A stretch of 34,334 nt of DNA from Acidobacteriaceae bacterium (GTDB lineage: Bacteria > Acidobacteriota > Terriglobia > Terriglobales > Acidobacteriaceae), in contig PKXK01000111.1 in the NCBI GenBank assembly GCA_003132325.1, forward strand, positions 1 to 34,334, read 5' to 3'. The notes beneath the pieces are model-generated. The model saw only the letters and a list, made by a program, of their open reading frames with translations, did no database searches and was not told the origin of the DNA. Positions within the stretch are counted from its first letter, which is position 1; the number at the start of each line of letters is the position of its first letter. Made by a program: the position numbers and the translations under genes. Shown here in pieces: positions 25,939-34,334 of the stretch.

Positions 25939-27473
25939 CCCAGCATCCCCTCTAGCTCCCTCATCCCCTGCTGAATCTCCACCTCCAGCCGTGCCAAGTC
26001 TGCGAGGATCTCCTTCGGCGGGCGGTGAGCGATCTCCTCGTGAACCACCTCTTTATACCGGTTGAGGCTGAGGTCGTAGCCTTTCGATACCAGATCGGCT
26101 TTGGGCACGCAGAAACTCTGAGCGGTGCGCGGACGCTTGCGCTCGCTGTCATCGCGTTGTTGCCAGCGGGCGAGGATGTCGGGCAGGTTGTTCTTGGCAT
26201 GCTCGTCGGTGGTGAGCGCGGTCTTGGGTGCGACGCCGAGCTTGTCTTCCGGGAGGAGCGCTGTGCGTTTGTCGTCCAGCGACCAGCCGTCCTCCTCCAT
26301 GTCGTAAAACCACACCTGATCGGTACCGCCGGAGTTGGTCTTGGTAAAGAGCAAGATGGCTGTGGAGACGCCGGCGTAGGGTTTGAACACGCCGCCGGGC
26401 AGCGAGATAACAGCGTCGAGCTTCTGCTCCTCCACCAGCATCCGGCGCAGGGACTTGTGCGCGTTACTTGATCCGAATAGAACTCCGTCAGGCACGATTA
26501 CAGCGGCTCGCCCGCCAGGTTTGAGCAGCCGCAGAAATAGCGCCAGGAAAAGTAGCTCGGTCTTCTTCGTCTTGACCACCTGCTGCAGGTCCTTGGCGCA
26601 GCTCTCGTAGTCCAGCGAACCGGCGAACGGAGGATTGGCCAGCACCAGCGTGTACTTTTCTTCTTCCCCGGCATGGTCTTGTGCGAGCGAATCCCGATAG
26701 GTTATGTCCGGGTTTTCCACTCCGTGCAACAGCATGTTCATGCTGCCGATACGCAACATGGTGTTATCGAAGTCAAAGCCGTGGAACAGATTGTTGTGGA
26801 AGTGATCGTGCAGCTTCTTGTTGGTCAGCACCTCCGTGTGATGCTCGCGCAGGGATTCGCCCACGGCCACTAGGAAACCGCACGTTCCACAAGCCGGATC
26901 GCACACAACGTCATTGGGCGTGGGCTGCACCATTTCCACCATGAGCCGGATAATGTGGCGCGGCGTGCGAAACTGGCCGTTCTGCCCGGCGCTGGCAATC
27001 TTGCTCAGCATGTATTCGTATAGATCGCCCTTGGTGTCCCGGTCTTCCATGGGCACCTTGTCAATCATGTCCACGACCTTCGCCAGCAGCGCGGCCGTGG
27101 GAATGGTGAAGCGCGCGCCCTCCATGTGCTTGGCGTAGGTTGACCCGGTGCCGCCCACCGTCCGCAGCCAGGGGAAGACGTGCTCGCTGACTAAGGTGTA
27201 CATTTCCCGCGCTTCCATATTCTTGAAGCGGTTCCAGCGGAAGTCCTGGTAGGACCGTTTCTTGCTGTCCTTACCCTCGGGAAAGAAGCGCTTGGCCATC
27301 GGCTTCTTTTCCCGATTGGCCTTCAGCTCTTCAGCGATTTCCTGCTCGTCCAAGCGCTTAAGAAACAGCAGATAGGTAATCTGCTCAATGACTTCCAACG
27401 GGTTGGAAATACCGCCCGTCCAGAAGGCATTCCAGATTTGATCGATTTGGCTGCGAATTTCGCCGGTAAGCAT
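25935..27473 (-). CDS. hsdM: Type I restriction-modification N6-adenine methyltransferase
   Basis: HsdM N-terminal bundle, DVVCDPACGTCGFLV (motif I), LVLANPPFAG (NPPF motif IV). Confidence 0.95.
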   Translation of the reverse strand: MLTGEIRSQIDQIWNAFWTGGISNPLEVIEQITYLLFLKRLDEQEIAEELKANREKKPMAKRFFPEGKDSKKRSYQDFRWNRFKNMEAREMYTLVSEHVFPWLRTVGGTGSTYAKHMEGARFTIPTAALLAKVVDMIDKVPMEDRDTKGDLYEYMLSKIASAGQNGQFRTPRHIIRLMVEMVQPTPNDVVCDPACGTCGFLVAVGESLREHHTEVLTNKKLHDHFHNNLFHGFDFDNTMLRIGSMNMLLHGVENPDITYRDSLAQDHAGEEEKYTLVLANPPFAGSLDYESCAKDLQQVVKTKKTELLFLALFLRLLKPGGRAAVIVPDGVLFGSSNAHKSLRRMLVEEQKLDAVISLPGGVFKPYAGVSTAILLFTKTNSGGTDQVWFYDMEEDGWSLDDKRTALLPEDKLGVAPKTALTTDEHAKNNLPDILARWQQRDDSERKRPRTAQSFCVPKADLVSKGYDLSLNRYKEVVHEEIAHRPPKEILADLARLEVEIQQGMRELEGMLG

Positions 27474-27614
27474 AAGTCTTTAGGGAGAGACCGATAATGC
27501 TACCTCATCATGGGAGTTACCTGCACTACTGTTTGTATGGAGAGGGTTCACGGCGACGAGCGTGACGCAGTCATTATCAGCATCGGATATGGCAAGGACC
27601 GGCGGTAGTCGATA

Positions 27615-28784
27615 TCAGTCATGGCGCTCTCCTTCGGGGTCAAGATTCGGCGATTCTCGCTGAGCACGTCCGACAGACGCCCGGTTCTCCAGTTCCCTGC
27701 GGGAGCGTTCCAGTTCCTCGGCGATGAGCTTTTCGTCTGGAAGGACAGTCTGATATTCGGCGGCGAGGACCTTGCTCGGGAGATTGTCGAGTGCGTAGTG
27801 AGCCTCTGCGGCTCCTTTTTCGGCGCACAGAATGAGTCCGACTGGCGGGTTCTCTCCCGGCTTCATCCAGTGTTCGCGGGCGTAGTTCAAATAGAGGTGC
27901 ATCTGGCCTGCGTCGGCGTAACTGAACTTCCCAACTTTCAAATCCACGATCATAAGCGCTCGTAAACGGCGGTGGAAGAACACGAGGTCAATACGAAACC
28001 AGGTGTCGTCGATGCGAAGTCTGCGCTGGCGGGCAAGAAAGGCAAAATCATCGCCCAACTCCAAGAGAAAGTCCCTGAGGTGCTGGATGAGCGCGTCTTC
28101 CAAATCTGACTCGGAGTACTCATCTTTGAGGTCGAGGAATTCGAGAACGAACGGGTCCTTGATGGCTTCTTCGGGTGTCACCACATCGCTGGGTGCGGAG
28201 TTCTCTGCTTTCTCCATCATGGCGGCTTTGTTTTGCGAAAGTGCGGTGCGTTCGTAGAATTGACTGCCGATCTGTCTGTCAAGTTGGCGAACCGACCAAC
28301 CCGAACGCAGGGCTTCGGTCTCGTAGAAGCTGCGAGCCTCCGGATTTTTGACGGAAAGCAGCCGGACGTAGGCCGACCAGGGCAAAGGGAAGCGAGATGC
28401 GAGAGCTAGGACTGTTGAGGAGTTCTTCTCTATATCATTGAGATCGCTGGGGCTTGCAGATTCTCCAGACAGCGTCTGGAGAATCTTTGGATCGGGCCAC
28501 GCACGGTAAAATGCACGCATTTGCCAAAGATTTGCTCGACCAAAACCACGGCCAAATTGGCGCGTCAAATCCCCAGACAATTGCTCGATTAGCTGTTCGC
28601 CATAGTCAGCACGGTGCTCCCCGCCTTGTTCAAGCTTTACGATCCGTCGCCCAATATCCCAATAGACGGCAGTCATGATGGAATTCACATTCCGGGCCGC
28701 GGCTGAGCGGGCTGTTTTGAGCAGTGCGACGATTTCAGCGCGGATGTTGTTGTAGTTTTCTGGAATGATTGTCATCTTTGTCAT
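27615..28784 (-). CDS. YhcG/DUF1016-family PDDEXK nuclease
   Basis: VYWDIGRRIVKLEQ...YGEQLIEQLSGDLTRQFGRGFGRANLWQMRAFY N-terminal domain; C-terminal FRIDLVFFHRRLRALMIVDLKVGKFSYADAGQMHLYLNY. Confidence 0.9.
   Translation of the reverse strand: MTKMTIIPENYNNIRAEIVALLKTARSAAARNVNSIMTAVYWDIGRRIVKLEQGGEHRADYGEQLIEQLSGDLTRQFGRGFGRANLWQMRAFYRAWPDPKILQTLSGESASPSDLNDIEKNSSTVLALASRFPLPWSAYVRLLSVKNPEARSFYETEALRSGWSVRQLDRQIGSQFYERTALSQNKAAMMEKAENSAPSDVVTPEEAIKDPFVLEFLDLKDEYSESDLEDALIQHLRDFLLELGDDFAFLARQRRLRIDDTWFRIDLVFFHRRLRALMIVDLKVGKFSYADAGQMHLYLNYAREHWMKPGENPPVGLILCAEKGAAEAHYALDNLPSKVLAAEYQTVLPDEKLIAEELERSRRELENRASVGRAQRESPNLDPEGERHD
28458..28486. repeat. 13-bp perfect inverted repeat with 3-nt spacer (AGATTCTCCAGAC-AGC-GTCTGGAGAATCT) inside the YhcG gene
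   Basis: Arms 28458-28470 and 28474-28486. Confidence 0.9.
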
Positions 28785-28816
28785 TGCGACTCCTTCATCA
28801 TAAATTGCTGCCCCTG

Positions 28817-31537
28817 TTAGATCGCTATCCCTAGTCCTTGCGCGACGGATGGGGTTGGGTTGAGTTCCAAGGCGGAGGTCTTCGAGACATCGGCTCCCAA
28901 TTGGGGGGCAAGTTTTGCCATGTCGTCGGTGAAGAGCGTGGCCTCGTGGCTGGCGCGAGAGATGGAGACGTAGCCGAAGCGGGAGTTGAGCAGGTCCGGG
29001 TGGACGCCGGTGTCGGCGTGGACGAGGACGCGTTCAGCGGTGAGTCCCTGGGCGCTATGGCTGGTGACGGCGTAGCCGTGGTCGAAATGACGATGCTCGC
29101 TTGGGTCGAACTCGATTTGGCGATTGTTGGCGAGGTGGGCGGAGAGACGGCCATTGGGATGGACGGTCTCGATGGTGGCGAGCTCGCGATTGGCAACCCC
29201 GAGCGATTTGTCGGGCGCGGTGAACTGAATGCGGTCGCCCACGGAGAACTGGCGTTCGATCTCTTGGTAGACGCTAACGCCGGTTAGTCGGCGGGGATCG
29301 TAGGTGGCGATTTCTCCGTTCGCTTTCTCGACCGTGAGCTGGTTGGCGGCTGGGTTGATCGCTGCGACCGACGCGTAACTGCCTGCTTCGATTCCGATGG
29401 GTTTGCTGCCGCGCGTGTAGCGGACAACGTCGTCGATCTCGTAGTGGCTGGCCCAGGAGCGTTCGGCCCCGGTCATGTCCTGACGCGGAACCAGAACGCG
29501 GAACGTATGATCTTCCGTGGCGAGGGCGCCGGTGGCTTTCAACTCCTGGCGAACGGCGGCGTTGAGTTCGCGGCGGGAAGCATTGTCGGGAGAGACAATG
29601 AGAGTGTTCTCGGGCGCTTTGACGTAGCTCTTGGCGATGGCTCGGACGCGCTCTTCTTTGTCGGGAATTTCCTGTACTCGGCCCTTCTGTCCGAGTGCGT
29701 CGAGCGCAGCGGAGATTTGGCCCGTGGCCAGCAATTCGACGGTGGCTTTCAGGGCAGGGTCTCTTTGGCGGACGATCTCATCGAGCTTGGCAGTGCGCAT
29801 TCCGGCCTCCTGCAGCTGCTCGAAGGGGCGGCCCGCTTCGACGCCCTGATGCTGGCGGATGTCGCCGATCAAAAGCACGCGGTCATGGGGACCAAGCCGC
29901 GCAAGGAACTCGCGCATCTGGTTCGTGCTCGCGAGACTTGATTCGTCAATGAAAAAGAGTCGTTTCTGTCCTGGGTTGCGCTCCGCGTTTTGTCCGCGGG
30001 CTAGGAAACCTTGCAAGGTTCCAGCCTGGACACCCGCCTGCTCCAGTTGTTTCGCGGCGCGAGAGGTCGGGGCGAAGCCCTCGACCTGATAGCCCTGCGA
30101 TTCCGCGGCGCTGCGGATGACGGTAAGCGTGGTGGTCTTGCCCGCGCCGGCGAAACCTTGGATTCCGTGGATGCGGTCGGGCGAACTAAGCACATCTTCA
30201 ACGACACTCTTCTGTGCGTGGTTGAGATGCTGGTGCTGGTCGGCAAAGGCGATGGCTTGCGAACGCGAAAGCGCCGGCTCGACTTGGTTTTGTCCCTCGC
30301 GCATACGGCGGAGCGTTTCGTGCTCCGCTGCGATGGTTTTGGCGGTGGTGAACTGACGGCCTGGGACGCCCTGCCTACGGTCGACGATCTGAAATTCCCC
30401 GGACGCCAAGCGGGCGTCAAGATGGGCGCGGACCTGGTCATGGGTGATCTCGCCCATGCCGCGCCGCAGCCCGTCGCGGATCAGGGCGCGTTCGTCTACA
30501 ACCGCCTCGCGCTCGAAGTTTTTGTCGCGGGAAAAGGTGAGAGATTCGCGGACACGGTCTACCGAGTTCACCGGCCTTTCTTGATGCTGGAACCTTTCAT
30601 GGGCTGCTCGGACAACGGCCTCGGCCTGGTGTCCAAAGTCTGCCGCGAGCTTTCGGTGCGCGGCCATCACGTCGGCTGGCGAATGGATTTCTTTACGGTC
30701 GCGGGTCGAGTGTGCGGCGATTTCGGCGGCCTCTTTCCCAGAGCGGCCTGTGCGTTCGAGGTAATCACGAATCTGTTGGCTGCGGGGGCTGGATGCGTCG
30801 AGGTATTCCTGTGTGTATCCCTTGATCTCCGGGGCACCGCTCCGCCCGGTCGTAATTTCGTAACCGAGTTGGCGTAATTTGTATGTCAACTCGGACTGGT
30901 AGACAGCCGTAGCGAACTGCTGCGAGGCGAACAGACTGTGCGGCTGAATGGCACGCGGCTGGCCGTTGTCGCGCTCGGTGACGTTGAAAACGACCGCGTG
31001 GGTGTGTAGTTGCGGCGCGACATAGCCGTCGACCGGGCGAGCCGTATCGTGCTCGAACTTGGCGGCGATAAACTTGCCCGTGGTTTCGGGCGGATGGTTG
31101 CCGCCGATGCGGGCTTGTGTGTAGTGTTCGAGCTGGTCGAGGGCCACGCGGACGCTCTCACGATGCGCTTCGCGTACACGCGCATCGCCGCCGACAAGCG
31201 CGGTGAGCGAAACAGATTTGGGCGCGGAAAAGGTCGCATCCCACCCGGCACGATGCTCCATCGTCGTGACGGTTTTGCCGTCGGTATCCTGATATTTATA
31301 CGACGCTCGTTGCCGAACAAACTGCTCGCCTGTGTGTGGGTGCTGGCCCTGGCTGAGTTTCGCGAAGTCTTCGGCGGAGACGGCCCCGACAAGTCCGAAC
31401 TGCGTGGCCAATCGGCCTTGCCACTCGCCTGCGATGACGCCGCGTTGCGACCAATAGTTTTGCTCCTTGGCAGTGAATTCCTTCTGGTGGTAGGTCTGTG
31501 CCTGGCCGGCGGACAGCGGTTTTGAGATCGTCAGCAT
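28817..31537 (-). CDS. MobF (TrwC/TraI-type) conjugative relaxase-helicase
   Basis: MLTISKPLSAGQAQTYHQKEFTAKEQNYWSQ...HRAGWDATFSAPKSVSLTAL...PQLHTHAVVFNVT (HUH motif), IQGFAGAGKTTTL (Walker A). Confidence 0.95.
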   Translation of the reverse strand: MLTISKPLSAGQAQTYHQKEFTAKEQNYWSQRGVIAGEWQGRLATQFGLVGAVSAEDFAKLSQGQHPHTGEQFVRQRASYKYQDTDGKTVTTMEHRAGWDATFSAPKSVSLTALVGGDARVREAHRESVRVALDQLEHYTQARIGGNHPPETTGKFIAAKFEHDTARPVDGYVAPQLHTHAVVFNVTERDNGQPRAIQPHSLFASQQFATAVYQSELTYKLRQLGYEITTGRSGAPEIKGYTQEYLDASSPRSQQIRDYLERTGRSGKEAAEIAAHSTRDRKEIHSPADVMAAHRKLAADFGHQAEAVVRAAHERFQHQERPVNSVDRVRESLTFSRDKNFEREAVVDERALIRDGLRRGMGEITHDQVRAHLDARLASGEFQIVDRRQGVPGRQFTTAKTIAAEHETLRRMREGQNQVEPALSRSQAIAFADQHQHLNHAQKSVVEDVLSSPDRIHGIQGFAGAGKTTTLTVIRSAAESQGYQVEGFAPTSRAAKQLEQAGVQAGTLQGFLARGQNAERNPGQKRLFFIDESSLASTNQMREFLARLGPHDRVLLIGDIRQHQGVEAGRPFEQLQEAGMRTAKLDEIVRQRDPALKATVELLATGQISAALDALGQKGRVQEIPDKEERVRAIAKSYVKAPENTLIVSPDNASRRELNAAVRQELKATGALATEDHTFRVLVPRQDMTGAERSWASHYEIDDVVRYTRGSKPIGIEAGSYASVAAINPAANQLTVEKANGEIATYDPRRLTGVSVYQEIERQFSVGDRIQFTAPDKSLGVANRELATIETVHPNGRLSAHLANNRQIEFDPSEHRHFDHGYAVTSHSAQGLTAERVLVHADTGVHPDLLNSRFGYVSISRASHEATLFTDDMAKLAPQLGADVSKTSALELNPTPSVAQGLGIAI

Positions 31538-31543
31538 GACTGT

Positions 31544-33457
31544 CTACTCCACTTGGTGCTCGTGTGGCTGAACGGCATATTCGGGAGTCAGAAGATTGCC
31601 TTGGATCTCTTCCGGTTCTACTGGAAGCGGCGTGCTTGGCACGATCAGGTCGTCCATTTTCCGCTCGGCAAAACCGGGACCCTTTTCTTCGAGCGCGACG
31701 AACGGAAACGAGAATCGCGCGACATGGTTGCCGTACTTGAGAAAGCCGCGCAGGTCGTCGAGGCCGGAAACCTCGGAAGGTAGAACGAGCGGCTCGGTTT
31801 GCCGGTCGAGCGCAAAGTTGCGTCCGGTGCGGGAACCGTCGTAGTGGGTTTCGCGCAGCCGCTCGATCTCGATTTCGCCGATGGCCTCACTGACCCATTT
31901 CGCCGCCCGCGGCTCGGTGGTGCGGAGGAAAATCTTCGTTGCCGGCTGCGACAGCATGGCTTCGGAGTCTTCGCCGTAACGGGCTTCCATCTGACTTCGT
32001 CCCTGAAAGCCAAGGATCACCGGGTTCTGCGATTTGCGGTTCTCTGTGATCGCGGTATGAAGCTGCGGTAATCGCTGCAGGCTGGCTAACTCGTCGATGA
32101 CGAACCAAACAGGTTTTTGGTCGGGCATGGGTTCGTTCAAGAGGCGCAGAACGAGAGTGTCGATCCACAGACTGATGAGCGGGCGAAGTGCTTCGCGCAT
32201 GGTTGGGCGGGAGGTGATGAAGATCCAACCGCGGCGCGTCTCGGCCCACTTCGTCGCTGTCCATATCGAGGTTGTTTCGTCTTCCTTGGGCAGAAGCCGG
32301 AAGCTGTCCGCGCTCATATTGAGAGAGCCGAGAACGCCAGTCCGCTGCTGCGGGGCCTTCGGGTCGATCAGCATCCAATACTCGGTTCCCTTGACGCGAC
32401 GGTCGATCTCGGCGGGATCGGACATCCACTGGACGAGTTCAACGGGTGTCGGCAGATAGGTAAGCAGATGCGCGAAGATTTTCTGCGGAGCTTCGACGAA
32501 GAAGCGATTGGTCACGCCTTCGGGCTGATACAGCGACACGGCCAGGGCCTTCGCCTCGGCCTTGCGCCGGAGTTCCTTCGACGGGTTCCAGTACGGCATC
32601 CGGGCGTCGAGCGGATTGAGCACGATGTCGCCGCGATGCGCATCGTAAAACTGTTTCACAAACTCGCAGGCGGGATCGTAGACGATGGCGCTGTCGCCGC
32701 GAGCGTCTACCTGATAAAGCATCTGGCGGATGATGCTCGACTTGCCCGAGCCGGTGTCGCCGACAATGAGAAAGTGCTTGTTCTCGGCGTCGCGTGGAAT
32801 CCGCAACGGGCGCTTGGAATCGTTGGTCGCGATGCCTATGCCAGTGCCGGCAACGGCCTTCGTGAACTGGCGTGGACTGACAAGAATCGGCCCTTTTAAC
32901 CGCCTTCCATACCGCAGTTCCTTACGCCGCTGGATGTCCTTGCGGATCGAAAACGGAAGCTGCAATACGAACGCCGCGAGACCAAGAATCAGTTGTGTGT
33001 TGAAGAGCCGTTCGAGAGGAACGTCGGTATAAATCCAGTGCTCAATCCAAGCGTGAAAAGTCTTGTTCAAGTAAGCGCGCGGCTGTTCGCGGAACAGTAC
33101 GCGGAAGCCCTGCTGCCTCGCCTGCGCGGAAAGTGCAAGCGGCAATGGCGCGTCCGTGGGTTGCGCGGTCTGCCCTGACTCCACGTCGGCTGCAAGAGCG
33201 GGTCGCGCCCGCGACTTGCCGTCGGAAAGATAGAGGAGCTGATAGGTGCTGGCATGATGCGTGAGACTCGGCATCTCGCTGCGGAGATAGTACGGGAGGT
33301 AGTAGCGTTCGAGCGATGAAAGGCCGTACTGGAAGTGGACGTAGACAAAGAGCCCGGTCGCCGTGAGCGAGAGGAAGAACGCGCTGAGTGTGTAGAGATA
33401 GGTGCGTGGCGGCCAGATCAGCGACTCTTTGCGGCCCCATCGTTGGACTGTTGGCAT
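31544..33457 (-). CDS. Type IV coupling protein (VirD4/TrwB/TraD-type ATPase)
   Basis: N-terminal TM segments; FLIVGDTGSGKSSIIRQML (Walker A); VWFVIDELASLQRLPQL (Walker B). Confidence 0.93.
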   Translation of the reverse strand: MPTVQRWGRKESLIWPPRTYLYTLSAFFLSLTATGLFVYVHFQYGLSSLERYYLPYYLRSEMPSLTHHASTYQLLYLSDGKSRARPALAADVESGQTAQPTDAPLPLALSAQARQQGFRVLFREQPRAYLNKTFHAWIEHWIYTDVPLERLFNTQLILGLAAFVLQLPFSIRKDIQRRKELRYGRRLKGPILVSPRQFTKAVAGTGIGIATNDSKRPLRIPRDAENKHFLIVGDTGSGKSSIIRQMLYQVDARGDSAIVYDPACEFVKQFYDAHRGDIVLNPLDARMPYWNPSKELRRKAEAKALAVSLYQPEGVTNRFFVEAPQKIFAHLLTYLPTPVELVQWMSDPAEIDRRVKGTEYWMLIDPKAPQQRTGVLGSLNMSADSFRLLPKEDETTSIWTATKWAETRRGWIFITSRPTMREALRPLISLWIDTLVLRLLNEPMPDQKPVWFVIDELASLQRLPQLHTAITENRKSQNPVILGFQGRSQMEARYGEDSEAMLSQPATKIFLRTTEPRAAKWVSEAIGEIEIERLRETHYDGSRTGRNFALDRQTEPLVLPSEVSGLDDLRGFLKYGNHVARFSFPFVALEEKGPGFAERKMDDLIVPSTPLPVEPEEIQGNLLTPEYAVQPHEHQVE

Positions 33458-33459
33458 GA

Positions 33460-33849
33460 CTACTTCTCCCTGTTCTGGCTGCGCTTGGCGAGGAGTTCCT
33501 GCGCCTTCGCGGCCTTGGTGGTTTGGACTTGTCGAAACAGAATGGCGAGCTGTTCGGGGACGATCTTGTCGCCGCGCAGCAGCGGTTCAAGCGTGTTCAT
33601 CAGTAGCATTTGAATGCCGACGAGTTCGGTGAAGATGTGCATCTCCATCGAAGTGTGATTGCCGATAACAACACCGCGCAGCAACAGGTCGCGTGCCCAT
33701 TCGCTCGGTGTTTTGCCGGCGCGCGACGCGGCCTCTTCGATTGCCTTTGCCTCCTGCGCCGTGAGCTTGGTGCTCAGGTTGCAAGCGCGGCGGTCACGCC
33801 CTCGCAGCTTCTCCGAATGCTGTTCTTCGATCATCACAACCTCAGCCAT
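33460..33849 (-). CDS. Small RHH/MobC-like mobilisation accessory protein
   Basis: NLSTKLTAQEAKAIEEAASRAGKTPSEWARDLLL (ribbon-helix-helix-like); immediately upstream of the coupling protein and co-directional. Confidence 0.6.
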   Translation of the reverse strand: MAEVVMIEEQHSEKLRGRDRRACNLSTKLTAQEAKAIEEAASRAGKTPSEWARDLLLRGVVIGNHTSMEMHIFTELVGIQMLLMNTLEPLLRGDKIVPEQLAILFRQVQTTKAAKAQELLAKRSQNREK

Positions 33850-33875
33850 ACGGAACCTCTAGTGGTCCTTAATAC

Positions 33876-33895
33876 TGGTATCTGTCCAGATACCA
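33876..33895. promoter_or_regulatory. Palindrome TGGTATCTG-TC-CAGATACCA, copy 1
   Basis: 9-bp arms with 2-nt spacer, 27 nt upstream of the 33849 start codon. Confidence 0.75.
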
Positions 33896-33923
33896 CCTTG
33901 TTTCAAGATCGTTTGTTTTCTTC

Positions 33924-33941
33924 GGTATCTGCCCAGATACC
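33924..33941. promoter_or_regulatory. Palindrome GGTATCTG-CC-CAGATACC, copy 2
   Basis: Identical 8-bp arms to copy 1, 47 nt centre-to-centre; a degenerate half-site (AGTATCTAGGCAG) follows at about 33944-33956. Confidence 0.75.
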
Positions 33942-33989
33942 AAAGTATCTAGGCAGTTCCCTGTCAGGGGTGGAGTGTCCAAATTCTTC

Positions 33990-34004
33990 CGGTGCGAAGC
34001 ACCG
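33990..34004. repeat. Short hairpin CGGTGC-GAA-GCACCG
   Basis: Perfect 6-bp arms with 3-nt loop in the same intergenic region. Confidence 0.6.
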
Positions 34005-34035
34005 TTCTTGCTCCGGCACGAAATTGAATGCAGGA

Positions 34036-34334
34036 TCATGCTTTCATTACCCGCACAGAAGCCGTGGACTCCACCCCGGCTCCAAGCTTCTTCGCAGGCT
34101 GCTCCGCCTCATTGTTCGTATCCTTATTTGGACCTTTACGGACGCGCAACGTGGAAGCGACCTGCTTGGCCCGTGGCGTCTTCAGAAAGTCCTGGAAGTC
34201 GCGGTCCTTTGAGAAGACATAGTTGAGCGCTTTATCCACAACGTCGTCGGCGGATGCGTGGACGAAAGCGGCGTATTGATCGACTTGCTCAGCGGTCGCT
34301 TCGTCCAGCCGGACAGAAGCACTGATGTAGCGGC
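34036..34334 (-). CDS. Conserved hypothetical protein (possible relaxosome accessory), N-terminus outside window
   Basis: Open frame to the window edge: ...RYISASVRLDEATAEQVDQYAAFVHASADDVVDKALNYVFSKDRDFQDFLKTPRAKQVAST... Confidence 0.5.
   Translation of the reverse strand, partial: RYISASVRLDEATAEQVDQYAAFVHASADDVVDKALNYVFSKDRDFQDFLKTPRAKQVASTLRVRKGPNKDTNNEAEQPAKKLGAGVESTASVRVMKA

Noticed and set aside
30011-30877. 288-aa plus-strand ORF within the relaxase gene
   Set aside because: Antisense shadow of a well-supported MobF relaxase; no independent support.
1-34334. CRISPR arrays, rRNA or tRNA genes
   Set aside because: No regularly spaced direct repeats or recognisable rRNA/tRNA sequence noticed by eye; a dedicated scan was not possible.

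Overview
The window appears to be a GC-rich, probably Acidobacteria-like segment; this is inferred from protein style and no database was searched. It falls into four blocks. (1) About 1-770 is a junkyard of truncated pieces: an IS630-type transposase N-terminus, an IS3-type integrase fragment, and what looks like the C-terminal tail of a GatZ/KbaZ (tagatose-bisphosphate aldolase accessory) protein fused in frame to the IS3 fragment. These abut a C-terminally truncated PfkB kinase. (2) About 770-15940 is a large divergent carbohydrate/polyol catabolic cluster. Minus strand: E2, fused E1 alpha-beta, DeoR regulator, mutarotase-like protein, FGGY kinase, fucose-isomerase-like protein, SIS isomerase, PfkB. 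Plus strand: class II aldolase, zinc/MDR dehydrogenase, mannitol-1-P dehydrogenase-like protein. The two arms diverge from a promoter/operator region at about 12080-12170. (3) About 16011-24450 holds a TonB-receptor remnant, a secreted GH114-like protein, an APC permease and a secreted GH36/27-type alpha-galactosidase with a PKD domain. (4) About 24670-34334 holds an IS3-type right-end fragment that truncates hsdS, then hsdM, a YhcG/DUF1016 PDDEXK nuclease, a MobF (TrwC-type) relaxase, a VirD4/TrwB-type coupling protein, a small RHH/MobC-like protein, and an oriT-like intergenic region rich in inverted repeats. The best candidates for something new are (a) a sugar pathway that may route an L-ketose-1-phosphate through a hexitol phosphate to the tagatose-6-P route, and (b) its possible link to GH114 + alpha-galactosidase breakdown of galactosamine/galactose polymers. 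Both are hypotheses.
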